DNA of 64,000 nucleotides from Bacteroidia bacterium (GTDB lineage Bacteria > Bacteroidota > Ignavibacteria > UBA10030): contig BQML01000010.1 in assembly GCA_022180565.1 (NCBI GenBank), forward strand, positions 60,200 through 124,199. Direction: 5' to 3'. The notes beneath the pieces were generated by a model that was not told the DNA's origin, ran no database searches, and saw only the letters and a list, made by a program, of their open reading frames with translations. The position numbers and the translations under genes were made by a program. The stretch's first letter is position 1. Every line of letters begins with the position of its first letter. Shown in pieces: positions 10,501 to 19,048 of the stretch.

Positions 10501-11034
10501 AAGGGGGCCGGCAAGCTGCATTCTGAAACCGGAGCTGAGGGTGAGATCGCGATTTGAGCCGATAGTAAAGCCCCTCGTTAACGATCCGTTCTTCCTCAGG
10601 GACGGTGTGAAGAAATCATCGAATCGCAGGGGTTCCGGTGCTGGGCGCACCAGCCGTATTGTGCCGCCGAGAGAGTCGGGGGCTCTGCGGATTGACTTCA
10701 GCGCATACTCCTGTCGGAATCTCAGCGGAAGAAAGACATAGGATGCCCGGAGAGTATCATGGCTTGTATCATTCAACCGCGCATCGCGAAACGATGGGGT
10801 CAACCGGAGGGTCCCATGGCGATAATCAATGAGGTAATCTTCACCGCGACGAAGAACGTCAGCGTCGAAGAAGACAGAGTCACTTTCTGAAAGGATAAAC
10901 TCCCGAGAGAGTTGGAAAAGCGTATCGCGGGGAGTTACAGGGATGATGTCCGTTTGCCTTGACTGGGCATAACCCGTGGTGGAGAGCAGAAGCAGGGAGA
11001 GAATCGACAGAAACCGGCGCACGTGTGGATTCAA
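7501..11034 (-). CDS. Very large outer-membrane beta-barrel-like protein
   Basis: 1177 aa with a signal peptide ([19 protein letters not shown]). I recognise no named family. The first third contains a short strand-rich repeat-like module ([20 protein letters not shown], then [20 protein letters not shown]) that resembles modules in large Bacteroidota cell-envelope proteins of the SprA type. The rest is alternating hydrophobic/polar strands rich in Arg, Ser and Tyr, ending in aromatic/charged strands and a final Phe (AEAKAFF), as in outer-membrane barrels. The start is either TTG at 11034 or GTG at 11022, and the GTG leaves the cleaner signal peptide. It may be a translocon-like barrel or an adhesin. 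Function unknown. Confidence 0.75.
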   Translation of the reverse strand: MNPHVRRFLSILSLLLLSTTGYAQSRQTDIIPVTPRDTLFQLSREFILSESDSVFFDADVLRRGEDYLIDYRHGTLRLTPSFRDARLNDTSHDTLRASYVFLPLRFRQEYALKSIRRAPDSLGGTIRLVRPAPEPLRFDDFFTPSLRKNGSLTRGFTIGSNRDLTLSSGFRMQLAGPLSRDVDLVAVLTDENTPLQPEGTTETLQEVDKVFVEVKHPSAEATLGDFNEEIGVREGGSFGSLTRKLQGAKGTIRSSSLFGGILGGRFSVAGGGARGKYHTNEFRGQEGNQGPYRLAGARGERQIIVVAGSERVYIDGVLMRRGEINDYTIDYAAAQIMFSTQRLITNASRIVVDFEYTDRHYERNFFSAQGSVESDGGDIRVSTLVVQEGDDPSSPVESPLSDEARAILAGSGDDLLKASLPGIRLVGRDSVTGSPNGTYLRKDTVLNGRNYSIVVYAPGDTMAVYSVTFSPVKLVPPDSAGYERVTLGHFRFAGLGRGTHLPLNILPLPSRLQFSNVNAEVNVAADLSLTGEIAGSGFDQNRLSALDDQDNTDGAYRFSVRYYPANASLAGLSLGSVDVRYSERYQGSRFVAPDRINEIEFGRKWNFDTAPGGNERIREVSASLMPVSSLTIGGTYGSYRRSERFRSSRLSGEILWSDSTLRRLHYRVERISSSDAPRSLQSDWLRHGGEATVEWGNITPGLRFEAEERTLSGLSGDSLQEGSFRFRQWTPHVESGTVFGMTVSAEMQLRQEDSTMAGVFRPAFSSIAPLVRWRLNEWNGLRAQASVSAKRTRFEQAFRARGNADSDVLAVRSVIQHSPADRGIETDLFYEFSNQRSARLERVYVRVPQGEGNYRYRGDINGNAVPDDNEFELTRFDGDYIVVFIPGETLYPVAEVKASGRIRIHPRRFIHTAVVPLSWLSVLSSETYVRVEERSSDPRTSNVALLRLGTFRNTLHTIAGSQVITQDLHVFEFDPLFSLRFRFMERKGLVQLVQSAERSSSRERSIRMRLQPVSEIGNETELAFRKDRVIGTRPGPRDRDLRSVVFSSDVSYRPVRDWEVGFRFTVENIRDVFGGDHAAADLNDQSVRCVYAFPGKGQLRGEVTREETILSQPSKNAGRVFPFEFTRGRLFGKSLLWLFSADYRVTANIQVSLQYTGRTEGGRSPVHTARAEAKAFF

Positions 11035-11230
11035 GGACGCGGTGACGAGCCATCACAACATGGTATCCTGGTGCAGAGCGCCTCCTGGAAGGTGAAGCAA
11101 TTTATGGACCCGAAGGATCGGCCTTTTCTTCGCAACACGAGGCCGAAAACCGTGTGTTCACCGAAGAGTTCTTCCGTCCGTCGCCGAGGTCCCTTGGCAG
11201 ATGACAACGTGAAAGGGGGGCCCTCCTTTG

Positions 11231-11316
11231 TGCCGAAGGAGAGACTCGAACTCTCACCTGGGGTAAGCCAGACCGGATTTTGAGTCCGGCGCGTCTACCA
11301 ATTCCGCCACTTCGGC
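11231..11316 (-). tRNA. tRNA-Leu (anticodon CAA)
   Basis: An 86-nt class II tRNA on the minus strand. Acceptor stem GCCGAAG/CTTCGGC with discriminator A, D-loop AATTGGTAGAC, anticodon stem CCGGA/TCCGG with loop CTCAAAA (anticodon CAA), a long variable arm, and T-arm GAGAGTTCGAGTCTCTC. CCA is not encoded. It is followed by an imperfect GC-rich hairpin (AAAGG.GGG against CCC.CCTTT) that may end transcription. Confidence 0.97.
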
Positions 11317-11388
11317 CGAACACGTCGGGATCGCAGGTTGGAGGGCCAGAATGTCATCAACCTGCGACCCAGAACCCAAAACATTTCG

Positions 11389-11461
11389 TGCACCCACCAG
11401 GACTCGAACCTGGAACCCACTGATTAAGAGTCAGTTGCTCTACCAATTGAGCCATGGGTGC
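11389..11461 (-). tRNA. tRNA-Lys (anticodon CTT)
   Basis: A 73-nt class I tRNA. Acceptor GCACCCA/TGGGTGC with discriminator A, anticodon stem ACTGA/TCAGT with loop CTCTTAA (anticodon CTT), T-arm CCAGGTTCGAGTCCTGG. CCA is not encoded. It lies 57 bp after secG and 72 bp before tRNA-Leu on the same strand, so the three are likely co-transcribed. Confidence 0.97.
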
Positions 11462-11518
11462 TCGGATTGAAATTGCCGATTTCTTGTTGCTCTCGGCAAA
11501 TCCTCCATTGAGAGCGGT

Positions 11519-11851
11519 TTACGGCTGCGGCTGTGGCGGAAGGGCCGGTTGTGTCGAGGGGGGCAACACACCTTGCGCCGGGGCCTGAGATTGAATGACG
11601 CTTTGTTCCTGCCGCTCACCCCGCGGCAAAACCAGCAAATTAATAATGAGCGCCAGGGCCATAAACACGGTAGCAAGAATGGTCGTGGCCTTGCTGAGAA
11701 AATCCGATGTCCTGCGCACGCCAAACACCGTGCCAATATTCCCTCCCCCGAACGATCCTGCAAGCCCACCGCCCTTGCTGGCCTGCATCAAAACGACAAT
11801 GATCAGGAGGATGCCGGTCAGGATTTCGATCAGAATGAAAAGCGTGTACAT
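11519..11851 (-). CDS. secG: Preprotein translocase subunit SecG
   Basis: Small subunit of the SecYEG channel, 110 aa. Two membrane segments (about 3-22 and 55-76) flank the hallmark loop QASKGGGLAGSFGGG and the VFGVRR/FLSKAT stretch. The C-terminus is a short Pro/Gln-rich cytoplasmic or periplasmic tail (PSTQPALPPQPQP). The only convincing promoter-like sequence lies upstream of an intrinsic terminator in front of the gene, so the leader may be attenuated. tRNA-Lys and tRNA-Leu follow on the same strand. Confidence 0.95.
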   Translation of the reverse strand: MYTLFILIEILTGILLIIVVLMQASKGGGLAGSFGGGNIGTVFGVRRTSDFLSKATTILATVFMALALIINLLVLPRGERQEQSVIQSQAPAQGVLPPSTQPALPPQPQP

Positions 11852-11870
11852 GAGACCCTCGATGTGACGG

Positions 11871-11895
11871 AAAAAATCCCGCTGGCCGGCGGGAT
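11871..11895 (-). terminator. Intrinsic terminator after the xseA-rib operon / in the secG leader
   Basis: Minus strand ATCCCGC, a 6-base loop and GCGGGAT, followed by a run of T (A871-A876 on the plus strand). It lies 60 bp past the stop of the last gene of the nine-gene run, and only 20 bp before the secG ATG. Confidence 0.85.
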
Positions 11896-11907
11896 TGGAT
11901 TATTGTT

Positions 11908-11936
11908 AATGTACGGACCTTTCACACCAGATGCAA
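11908..11936 (-). promoter_or_regulatory. Possible secG promoter upstream of the terminator
   Basis: Minus strand TTGCAT (11931-11936), 17 bp, TACATT (11908-11913). The predicted transcript would start near 11901 and run into the terminator hairpin almost at once. Either secG is attenuated, or this match is fortuitous and secG depends on read-through. Confidence 0.35.
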
Positions 11937-11955
11937 CCCCGGCGGGCGCGGCCCT

Positions 11956-12702
11956 TCAGCAAAAATCGAACCCTCTCAGCTTCCTGTTCAAATCGACCCC
12001 TTCGGTGTCGGTCTCATAGCGGTTTCCATATCCCAGCCAATTCCAGTTTCTCACAAGAGCCAACCGTTCCTCCACCTTGAGGTCATTGAAGTTCGCTATG
12101 GAGTTCCTGAAGGTCGGATGTTTGTCGTACTTCCTCGGATCAACGACCGCAAAAAACCTCTTCTGCTTGATTAATTCGGCGATGACATCCGACCCATCAG
12201 CGATTCTCCGCTCCAGAATCGCCACACCATCGCGAAGCCGCAACCTCTTCGTCCGCACAAACCGCCCTTCATCCACGATGTCAATTTCAACATGAGGAAC
12301 GAGGGTCGAAGCCTTCAGGAGAAAATCGCATACCAGAAATGCATTCCACTCGTTGTCGGCGACACGGGTAAATCCGCTGGCAAGACAATCGTCATAATAT
12401 CCTCCCCATTTGACGGAGATCAACCGATCCCGCTCCAGCTGACGAATGATCTCCTCCTCCATCATCCCTTCTTCTTTGAGTTTTTGTTTTCTCTCGCTGA
12501 TCAGGGCCCAGACCGTTGTATCAAGTCCTTCAAATTCCTCTCCATTGGGGAAAATCACGTAGCGACGAAATGCGAGTTTACCGGAGGTCCACGAAAACTC
12601 GCTGTTATACCAGTGCTGGAGCCGGCGTACTTCATCCCATTCCTCTTCGGTAATGAGGTATTCAGGCCTGTTCGGAATCCTGTAAATGATCCTTCTACTC
12701 AT
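11956..12702 (-). CDS. Conserved-looking protein of unknown function
   Basis: 248 aa from ATG 12702, which overlaps the ribE stop as ATGA and has GGAAGG about 7 bp upstream. An in-frame ATG at 12717 is less likely. Soluble and highly charged, no signal peptide or membrane segment. Rich in Trp, Arg and Glu, with stretches such as WALISERKQKLKEEGMMEEE that look helical, followed by a strand-rich middle (VEIDIVDEGRFVRTKRLRL). I recognise no family or catalytic motif. It is the last gene before the terminator, so it is co-transcribed with riboflavin genes, though nothing in it suggests flavin binding. Confidence 0.7.
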   Translation of the reverse strand: MSRRIIYRIPNRPEYLITEEEWDEVRRLQHWYNSEFSWTSGKLAFRRYVIFPNGEEFEGLDTTVWALISERKQKLKEEGMMEEEIIRQLERDRLISVKWGGYYDDCLASGFTRVADNEWNAFLVCDFLLKASTLVPHVEIDIVDEGRFVRTKRLRLRDGVAILERRIADGSDVIAELIKQKRFFAVVDPRKYDKHPTFRNSIANFNDLKVEERLALVRNWNWLGYGNRYETDTEGVDLNRKLRGFDFC

Positions 12703-13301
12703 CCTCGGACCTTCCATCGAGTTTGGAAAGCATACTTGCCAAGAACATCGAATTCAAGGTTTACCAGATCGTGGGCCTTCCTCTCCCCGAATGTGGTAAC
12801 CTTCAGCGTATGCGGAATGATGGAGACTGCAAACATGTTTCCCTTCAGAGCCGCCACGGTAAGGCTGACACCATCAACGGCAATCGAACCGGCAGGAACG
12901 AGGTATTTCCGCATGCGGACAGGAAACTTGATCCACAGGAACCGACTGCTCGAACGGCGCTCCACACGAACGACCTGCCCTGTCGCATCCACATGTCCAA
13001 GCACAAAGTGCCCTCCGAAACGGGAACCAGCCAGAAGGGAACGTTCGAGGTTTACGCGAGCTCCCGGAACTACGAATCCCATCGTGGTCTTCCGAAGAGT
13101 TTCCTCAACAGCCTGCACAGAGAACACATCGTTCCTCCGTCCCAGAACAGTCAGACACACGCCGTTCACAGCGATGCTCTCTCCCTTTCTGAGGGAACGA
13201 CGGACTTTTTTCCCACGAATGTGGAATATCACACTCCTGCCGGAGGGCACGCGCCGCACCACACGACCGACTTCTTCAACCAACCCTGTGAACATTGTCA
13301 A
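12699..13301 (-). CDS. ribE: Riboflavin synthase, alpha subunit
   Basis: Dismutates two 6,7-dimethyl-8-ribityllumazine molecules to riboflavin, 200 aa. The diagnostic N-terminus MFTGLVEEVG follows two extra residues, so the true start may be ATG 13295; ATG 13301 overlaps the upstream stop as ATGA. Two lumazine-synthase-type beta-barrel repeats are visible, the first around KGESIAVNGVCLTV and the second around PAGSIAVDGVSLTV, with the FGGHFVLGHVD motif between. It shares the operon with ribD; ribBA and ribH are not in the window. Confidence 0.95.
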   Translation of the reverse strand: MTMFTGLVEEVGRVVRRVPSGRSVIFHIRGKKVRRSLRKGESIAVNGVCLTVLGRRNDVFSVQAVEETLRKTTMGFVVPGARVNLERSLLAGSRFGGHFVLGHVDATGQVVRVERRSSSRFLWIKFPVRMRKYLVPAGSIAVDGVSLTVAALKGNMFAVSIIPHTLKVTTFGERKAHDLVNLEFDVLGKYAFQTRWKVRG

Positions 13302-14158
13302 GATCCCGTCATATATTCAAACACGATCCTTGAAACATCCGCGATGGTCTTCTTCCCTTCCTCTCTGTCCGGCACATCACGGGAGAGAACAACAAGAATA
13401 TAGCGTCGTCCGTCCGGCAATATCACAATTCCCCCGTCATGTTCCACGCCTGAAATGCTTCCCGTTTTGTGCGCCACACGGACTCCTGCCGGAAGGCCGG
13501 CCGGGATCAAATCCTTGAACTGTTGTTGTTCAAGGATGTCCATCATCGCGGCCGATCCGGGGACCGATCCTCCTGCAATCGCCCGAAAAATCATCAGGAG
13601 GTCATAGGCGGTTGTGCGGTTGTTCCATCCCCTCTCGAACGCTTTCAGGTCCTCGACTCCCCGTAACACTTGTATGGAATCGGCCCCCAGCGTTCTCATG
13701 GTTCGGGTCACCTGAGCCGGATTCGCAAGCTCGATGAGAATATTCGTTGCCAGATTGCTGCTCACGGTAATCATATGCGCGATCAGTTGCCGAATGGTCA
13801 CGCGCCGACCCAGCAGCGCGTAGGCCGAATCATCGCTGTCGTCGGTCACACTCAGACTGTACGGAGAGCCATCCACAATGCTTCGAAAGGAATTCCGCAC
13901 CTCGATCGAATCATCGAGCGTAATCTCGCCGTCCTCTGCCTTCTTGAACAATTCGATCATCACCGGTGTCTTCATGGTGCTGGCCGCATGGAACATTTCA
14001 CGCTCATTCATCAGAACACGCCTGCCCGACTGGAGGTCTTCGAATGCCACCGCGTACGTGCCCGCGGACTCCGAGAGCCGTTTCTGAATCCTTGCTTTCA
14101 AGACGTTGCCTCCCTCCTGTGTGACGAGAACCGCGACCATGAGGACTAACAGGCTCAT
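13298..14158 (-). CDS. Class A beta-lactamase-like serine hydrolase
   Basis: 286 aa with a hydrophobic N-terminus (SLLVLMVAVLV) that should export it. It carries all class A/penicillin-interactive elements: S60-T-M-K63 in AASTMKTP, the SxN box S133-S134-N135, an omega-loop Glu169 in RGVEDLKAF, and K231-T-G in AHKTGSISGVEHDGG. Related uncharacterised serine hydrolases act on beta-lactams, peptidoglycan or other amides. ATGA overlaps tie it to ribD upstream and ribE downstream, an odd setting for a resistance enzyme. It may be an envelope enzyme carried along by gene packing. Confidence 0.85.
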   Translation of the reverse strand: MSLLVLMVAVLVTQEGGNVLKARIQKRLSESAGTYAVAFEDLQSGRRVLMNEREMFHAASTMKTPVMIELFKKAEDGEITLDDSIEVRNSFRSIVDGSPYSLSVTDDSDDSAYALLGRRVTIRQLIAHMITVSSNLATNILIELANPAQVTRTMRTLGADSIQVLRGVEDLKAFERGWNNRTTAYDLLMIFRAIAGGSVPGSAAMMDILEQQQFKDLIPAGLPAGVRVAHKTGSISGVEHDGGIVILPDGRRYILVVLSRDVPDREEGKKTIADVSRIVFEYMTGS

Positions 14159-15249
14159 AGGAATTCCAGCCTCCCTTCGATTACCACATCATCGCCGATG
14201 CGGCTGACGGTTTTCTCCACCAACCGAATCGGGGTTCTCAGCGTTCTCCCGTTCAACTCCAAACCGGTTTTCCCCGAGCCGAGCGCCAGGGGGGCGATAA
14301 TCCCATGAAAGCGGTCTACGAGCCCTTCTTGGAGAAACCCTCCGACAGTCGCGCTCCCCCCTTCGATGAGCACCGATATTATGCCAAGGCCCTTCAGGAC
14401 TTTGAGGATAACGTTTGCCTTAAGTCTTGGCGGGCCTTCAATCCCAAGTACCTGAACACCGCGGCGTTCCAGCATGACGACCTTCTTCCTCCTGCTCCGC
14501 ATTCGATTCAACGAAGTCAGAACGATCGTCTGAGCCCTCGACGTACCGAAGATGTTTCTGTGAACCGGAACCGTAAAGCTTCCATCCAGAACGATCCTCA
14601 CCGGTTGCCGGCCGCGCACATGTCTCACCGTAAGATCCGGGTTGTCTTGACGAACCGTCTCGGCTCCCACCAAGACGGCATGGTACCGGGCACGGAGATC
14701 GTGCGCATAGACGCGCGCCGGCATCGAGGAGATCCAGCGTGAGCGTCCTGACCCGTCCGCAATCCGTCCATCGAGTGTTTGCGCAAGCTTGACCCCGACA
14801 AAGGGCCTGCCTCTTTCCATGAACCAGAGAAACTGTTCATTCAGCAGTCGAGCCTCCGTTCGGAGCACGCCTGTTGTCACCATGATTCCTGATGTACGGA
14901 GGGTGCGGAATCCGCGTCCGGCGACAAGCGGGTTCGGATCTTCGATCGCGGCTACAACCTTTCGGATTCCTGCGGCGATGATTGCGTTTGTGCAGGGGGG
15001 GGTTTTCCCGCTGTGGACACAAGGTTCAAGGTTCACATACAATGTTGCTCCGTTCGCGTTCTTTCCCGCTTGTCTGAGGGCAACCGCTTCGGCGTGCGGA
15101 CCGCCGAAGGCCGCATGGTAACCTTCACCCACGATTCTTCCGTCTTTCACGATAAGACAGCCGACCATCGGATTCGGCGTGACCCATCGGGCTCCCCGGC
15201 GGGCGAGCTCCAAGCAGCGTACCATGTAATCGACCTCGCGCGTCTTCAT
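14155..15249 (-). CDS. ribD: Bifunctional riboflavin deaminase/reductase RibD
   Basis: Deaminates and then reduces the pyrimidine intermediate of riboflavin synthesis. From ATG 15249 (ATGA overlap with the preceding gene) it is 364 aa, the normal size. An upstream in-frame extension is not RibD-like. The N-terminal deaminase has H52-A-E54 and P76-C77 with C86 (EPCVHSGKTPPC) for zinc. The C-terminal reductase contains GVKLAQTLDGRIADGSGRS and the NADPH-site stretch VLIEGGSATVGGF. It neighbours ribE, separated by a serine hydrolase gene. Confidence 0.95.
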   Translation of the reverse strand: MKTREVDYMVRCLELARRGARWVTPNPMVGCLIVKDGRIVGEGYHAAFGGPHAEAVALRQAGKNANGATLYVNLEPCVHSGKTPPCTNAIIAAGIRKVVAAIEDPNPLVAGRGFRTLRTSGIMVTTGVLRTEARLLNEQFLWFMERGRPFVGVKLAQTLDGRIADGSGRSRWISSMPARVYAHDLRARYHAVLVGAETVRQDNPDLTVRHVRGRQPVRIVLDGSFTVPVHRNIFGTSRAQTIVLTSLNRMRSRRKKVVMLERRGVQVLGIEGPPRLKANVILKVLKGLGIISVLIEGGSATVGGFLQEGLVDRFHGIIAPLALGSGKTGLELNGRTLRTPIRLVEKTVSRIGDDVVIEGRLEFL

Positions 15250-16052
15250 GCCCATCGTATTTTCAGCTGTGTCCCGATATCCCAGCCAAGCATTTTCGCG
15301 GCACTGCCGTTTCGCACGGCGACCTCCACAAGACCACTGCTTCCGATCAGAAAGCAGGGTGTTCGGAACGGAGCTTCTCCATACGTCCGCACCCGCGTCG
15401 TCACACGCCTCCTTCCGACTTCCAAAGCCTTGAGCCATCCAGCATCGTCAATCCTGATATCGGTCACGACGTTGCCGAACCGATCGACATGCAGAACCGT
15501 GCCACGTTCGGACGATCGCAACGTCACAAACGCCGTCTGCGACCGGGGTGGAGCGATTCGTGTACCGAATTTGCCGGGAGGGACACCTTTCACCAAATGT
15601 GCCGCCACGGGAGCGAAAACGTCGCGGCCGTGAAACGTCCTAGACACTGTCGGCGGTACATAGCGCGAACCGATCACAGCCACATCAATGCAAAACTCCG
15701 GATGCTCATCGGAGAGAACCAGATCGAGCAATCCGTTGTCGGGGGCCAGGAAGAAGCGTCCGACGGCTTTGACGAGGAGGATCCTGCGCGTCGTTCCCAC
15801 TCCTGGGTCTACCACTCCCACCAAAACACTCCCGTTCGGAAAAAACCTGTATGCGGTCCAAAGGAGAAAGGCTGCCTGCGCCACATGTTGGGGACGAACG
15901 TCGTGGGTCAGGTCAATCACCCATGCGCGGGGACAGATCGAAGCGATGACGCCCTTCATCGACCCGACGTATTGATCCTCATACCCAAAATCCGTAAGCA
16001 AGACGATGGGAGAAGGGCGGCGGACGGTCATTAAGCGCCGGAGGACAGACAT
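15246..16052 (-). CDS. SAM hydroxide adenosyltransferase (DUF62 / SAM hydrolase family)
   Basis: 268 aa. Members split S-adenosylmethionine into adenosine and methionine using water, and are relatives of the fluorinase/chlorinase. Visible motifs are LLTDFGYEDQYVGSMKG, the water-activating DLTHDVRP (Asp-Arg-His type triad region), VVDPGVGT, and APDNGLL for ligand binding. The C-terminal barrel includes HVDRFGNVVTDI. Its stop overlaps the ribD start (ATGA). An SD-like CGGAGA precedes the ATG at 16052. A halogenase role is unlikely, since the family is mostly hydrolase. Confidence 0.88.
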   Translation of the reverse strand: MSVLRRLMTVRRPSPIVLLTDFGYEDQYVGSMKGVIASICPRAWVIDLTHDVRPQHVAQAAFLLWTAYRFFPNGSVLVGVVDPGVGTTRRILLVKAVGRFFLAPDNGLLDLVLSDEHPEFCIDVAVIGSRYVPPTVSRTFHGRDVFAPVAAHLVKGVPPGKFGTRIAPPRSQTAFVTLRSSERGTVLHVDRFGNVVTDIRIDDAGWLKALEVGRRRVTTRVRTYGEAPFRTPCFLIGSSGLVEVAVRNGSAAKMLGWDIGTQLKIRWA

Positions 16053-16079
16053 GACGATCTCCGACGGGGTGGAAAGAGG

Positions 16080-17093
16080 TTATGGCTGAAGGCGCACGCT
16101 CTTGCCGGTTTTGGCGGACGCATAAATGGCATCTACGATCTTCATCCGATGGACGGCGTCGTCGGCGCTTGAGATGACCGGATGCAGGCCTCTCAGCGAC
16201 CCTATCCAATGCCGGAGCTCATTCTCGTATGACTTCCGATAGAGAACCTGCGGCGTGTCATGCGACGCCGGAGCGACGTTCACGAGGCTCCCATGCATTC
16301 TCTTAAGGATTCGAAATGGATTCAGGGATCCGCTTCCTTCCGTCCCAAAGACATCGCAGTAAAAGAAATCCTGTCCCGTCTCAAACGACCAGCTGGATTC
16401 GATGGTAATGGTGGAACCGTTCTTCATTTTAATGAAGACGATTGACGAATCCTCCACCCCCTTCGTATTGTGGGAATAGTTCGCGGCGATGACTTCCTTT
16501 GCTTCGGGATAACCCATCATCCAGAATGCAAGGTCGAACATCACGATTCCTAAATCAAGCACCACGCCTCCACCCGATTTCTCCTTTCGCGTTAGCCAGG
16601 GATTGGCCGTCTCGAGTTTCCGGAGCCATCCCGCCTTCGCGTAGTAGACCTTGCCAAGCTCATTCTCTTCAATGAAGCTCTTGAGGATCATGGAGTCCGG
16701 CCGAAACCGATTGTTCATGCCCACCATGACTTTGCGTCCGGCCTTCTTTGCCGCCTGAGCAATATCGATCGCCTCCTTTTGCGTTCGTGCGAGAGGTTTT
16801 TCGACAAGGAGATCCTTGCCGGCCTCCAAAGCTGCCAGAGCCACTTCCCTGTGCGTATAGGTTGACGTGCACACGTCAACGCCGACAATATCCGTCTCGC
16901 GCGCCAGCATCTCTTCGTAATCGGAATACGCCCGACGAATGTTATATTTTTTTGCCATGAATTCGGCCTTACTGCGATCGAGATCGCAGACAGCCAGGAT
17001 TTCGGCATCCTGCACTTTACTCAGGATGGGCAGGTGGATGGTCTGGGCGATTGTCCCGAGGCCGACAATGCCGATGCGGGTTCGCTCCCTCAT
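16080..17093 (-). CDS. Gfo/Idh/MocA-family NAD(P)-dependent oxidoreductase
   Basis: Sugar- or inositol-type dehydrogenase, about 337 aa. N-terminal Rossmann motif GIVGLGTIAQTIHLPIL. EKPLAR carries the conserved lysine of the family. The C-terminal alpha/beta domain includes GGVVLDLGIVMFDLAFWMMG, with the Asp (DLG) and a helix replacing the usual His. ATG 17093 is chosen; a GTG at 17099 overlaps the dxs stop as GTGA and is possible. The substrate cannot be deduced. It lies between dxs and a SAM hydrolase in one run. Confidence 0.88.
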   Translation of the reverse strand: MRERTRIGIVGLGTIAQTIHLPILSKVQDAEILAVCDLDRSKAEFMAKKYNIRRAYSDYEEMLARETDIVGVDVCTSTYTHREVALAALEAGKDLLVEKPLARTQKEAIDIAQAAKKAGRKVMVGMNNRFRPDSMILKSFIEENELGKVYYAKAGWLRKLETANPWLTRKEKSGGGVVLDLGIVMFDLAFWMMGYPEAKEVIAANYSHNTKGVEDSSIVFIKMKNGSTITIESSWSFETGQDFFYCDVFGTEGSGSLNPFRILKRMHGSLVNVAPASHDTPQVLYRKSYENELRHWIGSLRGLHPVISSADDAVHRMKIVDAIYASAKTGKSVRLQP

Positions 17094-17095
17094 GG

Positions 17096-19036
17096 TCACG
17101 TCGTTACGAGTTCGAAGGCGGAAAGTCCCTTGCGGGATGAGAGAAATGAGCGGGCTACTTCTGCAATTCCCTGCCCGTCGAGTTTATGGAGATGGTGCAG
17201 TTCCTCCGGCGTTCCGTGGTCGACGAAGGCATCGGGAAGTCCGTGGAGACGTACCGCAACGCCATGGATCTGCTGTTTGCTGAGAGATTCCAGCACCGCC
17301 GATCCCAATCCACCGTGGATCGTATTATCTTCCACGGTCATCATTGAATCGAATCGGGAAGCAAGGTCGCGAACCAACTCATCATCGAGCGGTTTCACAA
17401 ATCGCATGTTCACAACCTCGGCCTCGAGTCCGTCCGCCGCCAGCAGTTCCGCCGCCTGCAGGGAATAGGGAACCATGTTGCCGATGGCCAGAAGCGCGAC
17501 ATCCTTTCCTCGTCTGACAATCTCGCCCTTGCCGATGTCAAGCCGGCGAAACTCTTTGCGTAGGGGCACTCCCAGCGCGCTTCCCCTTGGATATCGGAGC
17601 GCGATCGGCCCCATCTTGTACTCCACGGCCGTATACAGCATGTCCCGAAGCTCTTGCTCATCCTTCGGCGCCATGACAACCATTCCCTGAATGCACCTCA
17701 GGTATGAGAGGTCGAGCGCTCCATGATGGGTCGGGCCGTCTGCGCCCACCAGCCCCCCTCGATCGAGGACGAACACAACATGCAGGCCCTGGAGCGCAAC
17801 ATCATGCACCACCTGGTCAAACGCGCGTTGGAGAAACGTCGAATAGATGGCCGCGACCGGAATATACCCCTCTGTCGCCATTCCGGCGGCAAACGTAACG
17901 CCATGCTGTTCCGCAATCCCCACGTCGAAGAAGCGCTCCGGCATCTCTTTCTGAAGAAACGTCAGTCCCGTTCCATCCGGCATCGCCGCGGTGATGCCGA
18001 CAACCTTTGGATTCATTTTGCAGATCTCCACCATGGCCTGACCGAAGATCTTCGTATAGGCCGGTGCCTCATTCGGCGTCTTGTGCATGACCCCCGTAAT
18101 TTTGTCGAACGGTGTAACGCCGTGAAGACGCGTTGCCTCCTTCTCGGCAGGAGGATATCCCTTGCCTTTCTGCGTTATCGTGTGAAGAAGGATCGGGCCT
18201 TTCAGGTCTTTCACATGCCGCAGAATCTCAACAAGTTTGACGACGTTGTGGCCGTTGAACGGGCCGAAATAGCGGAACCCGAGGGCTTCGAAGAGCATCC
18301 CGGGTGTCACAACGGCTTTGACGCCTTTCTCCAGCTTCTGTGCAACGACCCTGAGACGATCGCCAAAATTGTCCAGCTTTCCGGTGAGATCCCACACATT
18401 GGCCTTGAATTTGTTGTAGGTGGGATGCGTCAGGACTTCGGAAAAGTAATCGTGGAGGGACCAGAGCGTCGGATTGAGCGACGAGAGCGAAACCATCCGG
18501 TTGTCATTCAGGATGACGATCATATCTTTTTTCAAGAGACCCGCGTTGTTCATGGCCTCATAGGCCATGCCGCCGGTGAGTGATCCGTCACCCACGATGG
18601 CGACGACTTTGAACTCCTTGCCGGCAAGGTCCCGAGCAACGGTGATCCCGAGCGCCGCCGAAATGGCCGTGCTGGCGTGCCCTGCTCCAAAGACGTCGTA
18701 TTCGCTCTCGGAGCGCTTCAGAAAGCCGCTCAATCCTCCCAATTGGCGGATGGTGTGCATACGATCCTTCCGTCCGGTAAGAATCTTATGGGGATATGCC
18801 TGATGACCGGTATCCCACACAAGCTTGTCTTCCGGGGTGTTAAACACATAGTGCAGCGCGACCGCAAGCTCCACGGCCCCCAAGCCCGCGCCGAAATGTC
18901 CGCCGGTTTTTGAAACACAGTCAATCAGAAACTCCCGCACCTCGGCACACACAGCCCGGAGGTTTTTAAGCTCCAATGTCCGCAAATCGGCCGGCGAGTC
19001 TATGGTATCGAGAATCGGGTACTGAGACGAATCCAT
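17096..19036 (-). CDS. dxs: 1-deoxy-D-xylulose-5-phosphate synthase
   Basis: First enzyme of the MEP isoprenoid pathway, condensing pyruvate and glyceraldehyde 3-phosphate with thiamine diphosphate, 646 aa. The ThDP-Mg motif is GDGSLTGGMAYEAMNNAG. GHAST and DTGHQAYPHK are family-typical. The second half has DVGIAEQHGVTFAAGMA with the catalytic Glu, and DRGGLVGADGPTHHG. It follows xseA-xseB, an arrangement (xse next to isoprenoid genes) also common elsewhere. It starts 12 bp after xseB. Confidence 0.96.
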   Translation of the reverse strand: MDSSQYPILDTIDSPADLRTLELKNLRAVCAEVREFLIDCVSKTGGHFGAGLGAVELAVALHYVFNTPEDKLVWDTGHQAYPHKILTGRKDRMHTIRQLGGLSGFLKRSESEYDVFGAGHASTAISAALGITVARDLAGKEFKVVAIVGDGSLTGGMAYEAMNNAGLLKKDMIVILNDNRMVSLSSLNPTLWSLHDYFSEVLTHPTYNKFKANVWDLTGKLDNFGDRLRVVAQKLEKGVKAVVTPGMLFEALGFRYFGPFNGHNVVKLVEILRHVKDLKGPILLHTITQKGKGYPPAEKEATRLHGVTPFDKITGVMHKTPNEAPAYTKIFGQAMVEICKMNPKVVGITAAMPDGTGLTFLQKEMPERFFDVGIAEQHGVTFAAGMATEGYIPVAAIYSTFLQRAFDQVVHDVALQGLHVVFVLDRGGLVGADGPTHHGALDLSYLRCIQGMVVMAPKDEQELRDMLYTAVEYKMGPIALRYPRGSALGVPLRKEFRRLDIGKGEIVRRGKDVALLAIGNMVPYSLQAAELLAADGLEAEVVNMRFVKPLDDELVRDLASRFDSMMTVEDNTIHGGLGSAVLESLSKQQIHGVAVRLHGLPDAFVDHGTPEELHHLHKLDGQGIAEVARSFLSSRKGLSAFELVTT

Positions 19037-19048
19037 GGATGGATACCC

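Noticed and set aside
11102..11323. Minus-strand frame with GGIGRRAGLKIRSGLPQVRVR
   Set aside because: It translates tRNA-Leu, a well-known annotation artefact.
15246..16052. DUF62 protein as a fluorinase/chlorinase
   Set aside because: Family members are mostly SAM hydrolases and no halometabolite genes are nearby.
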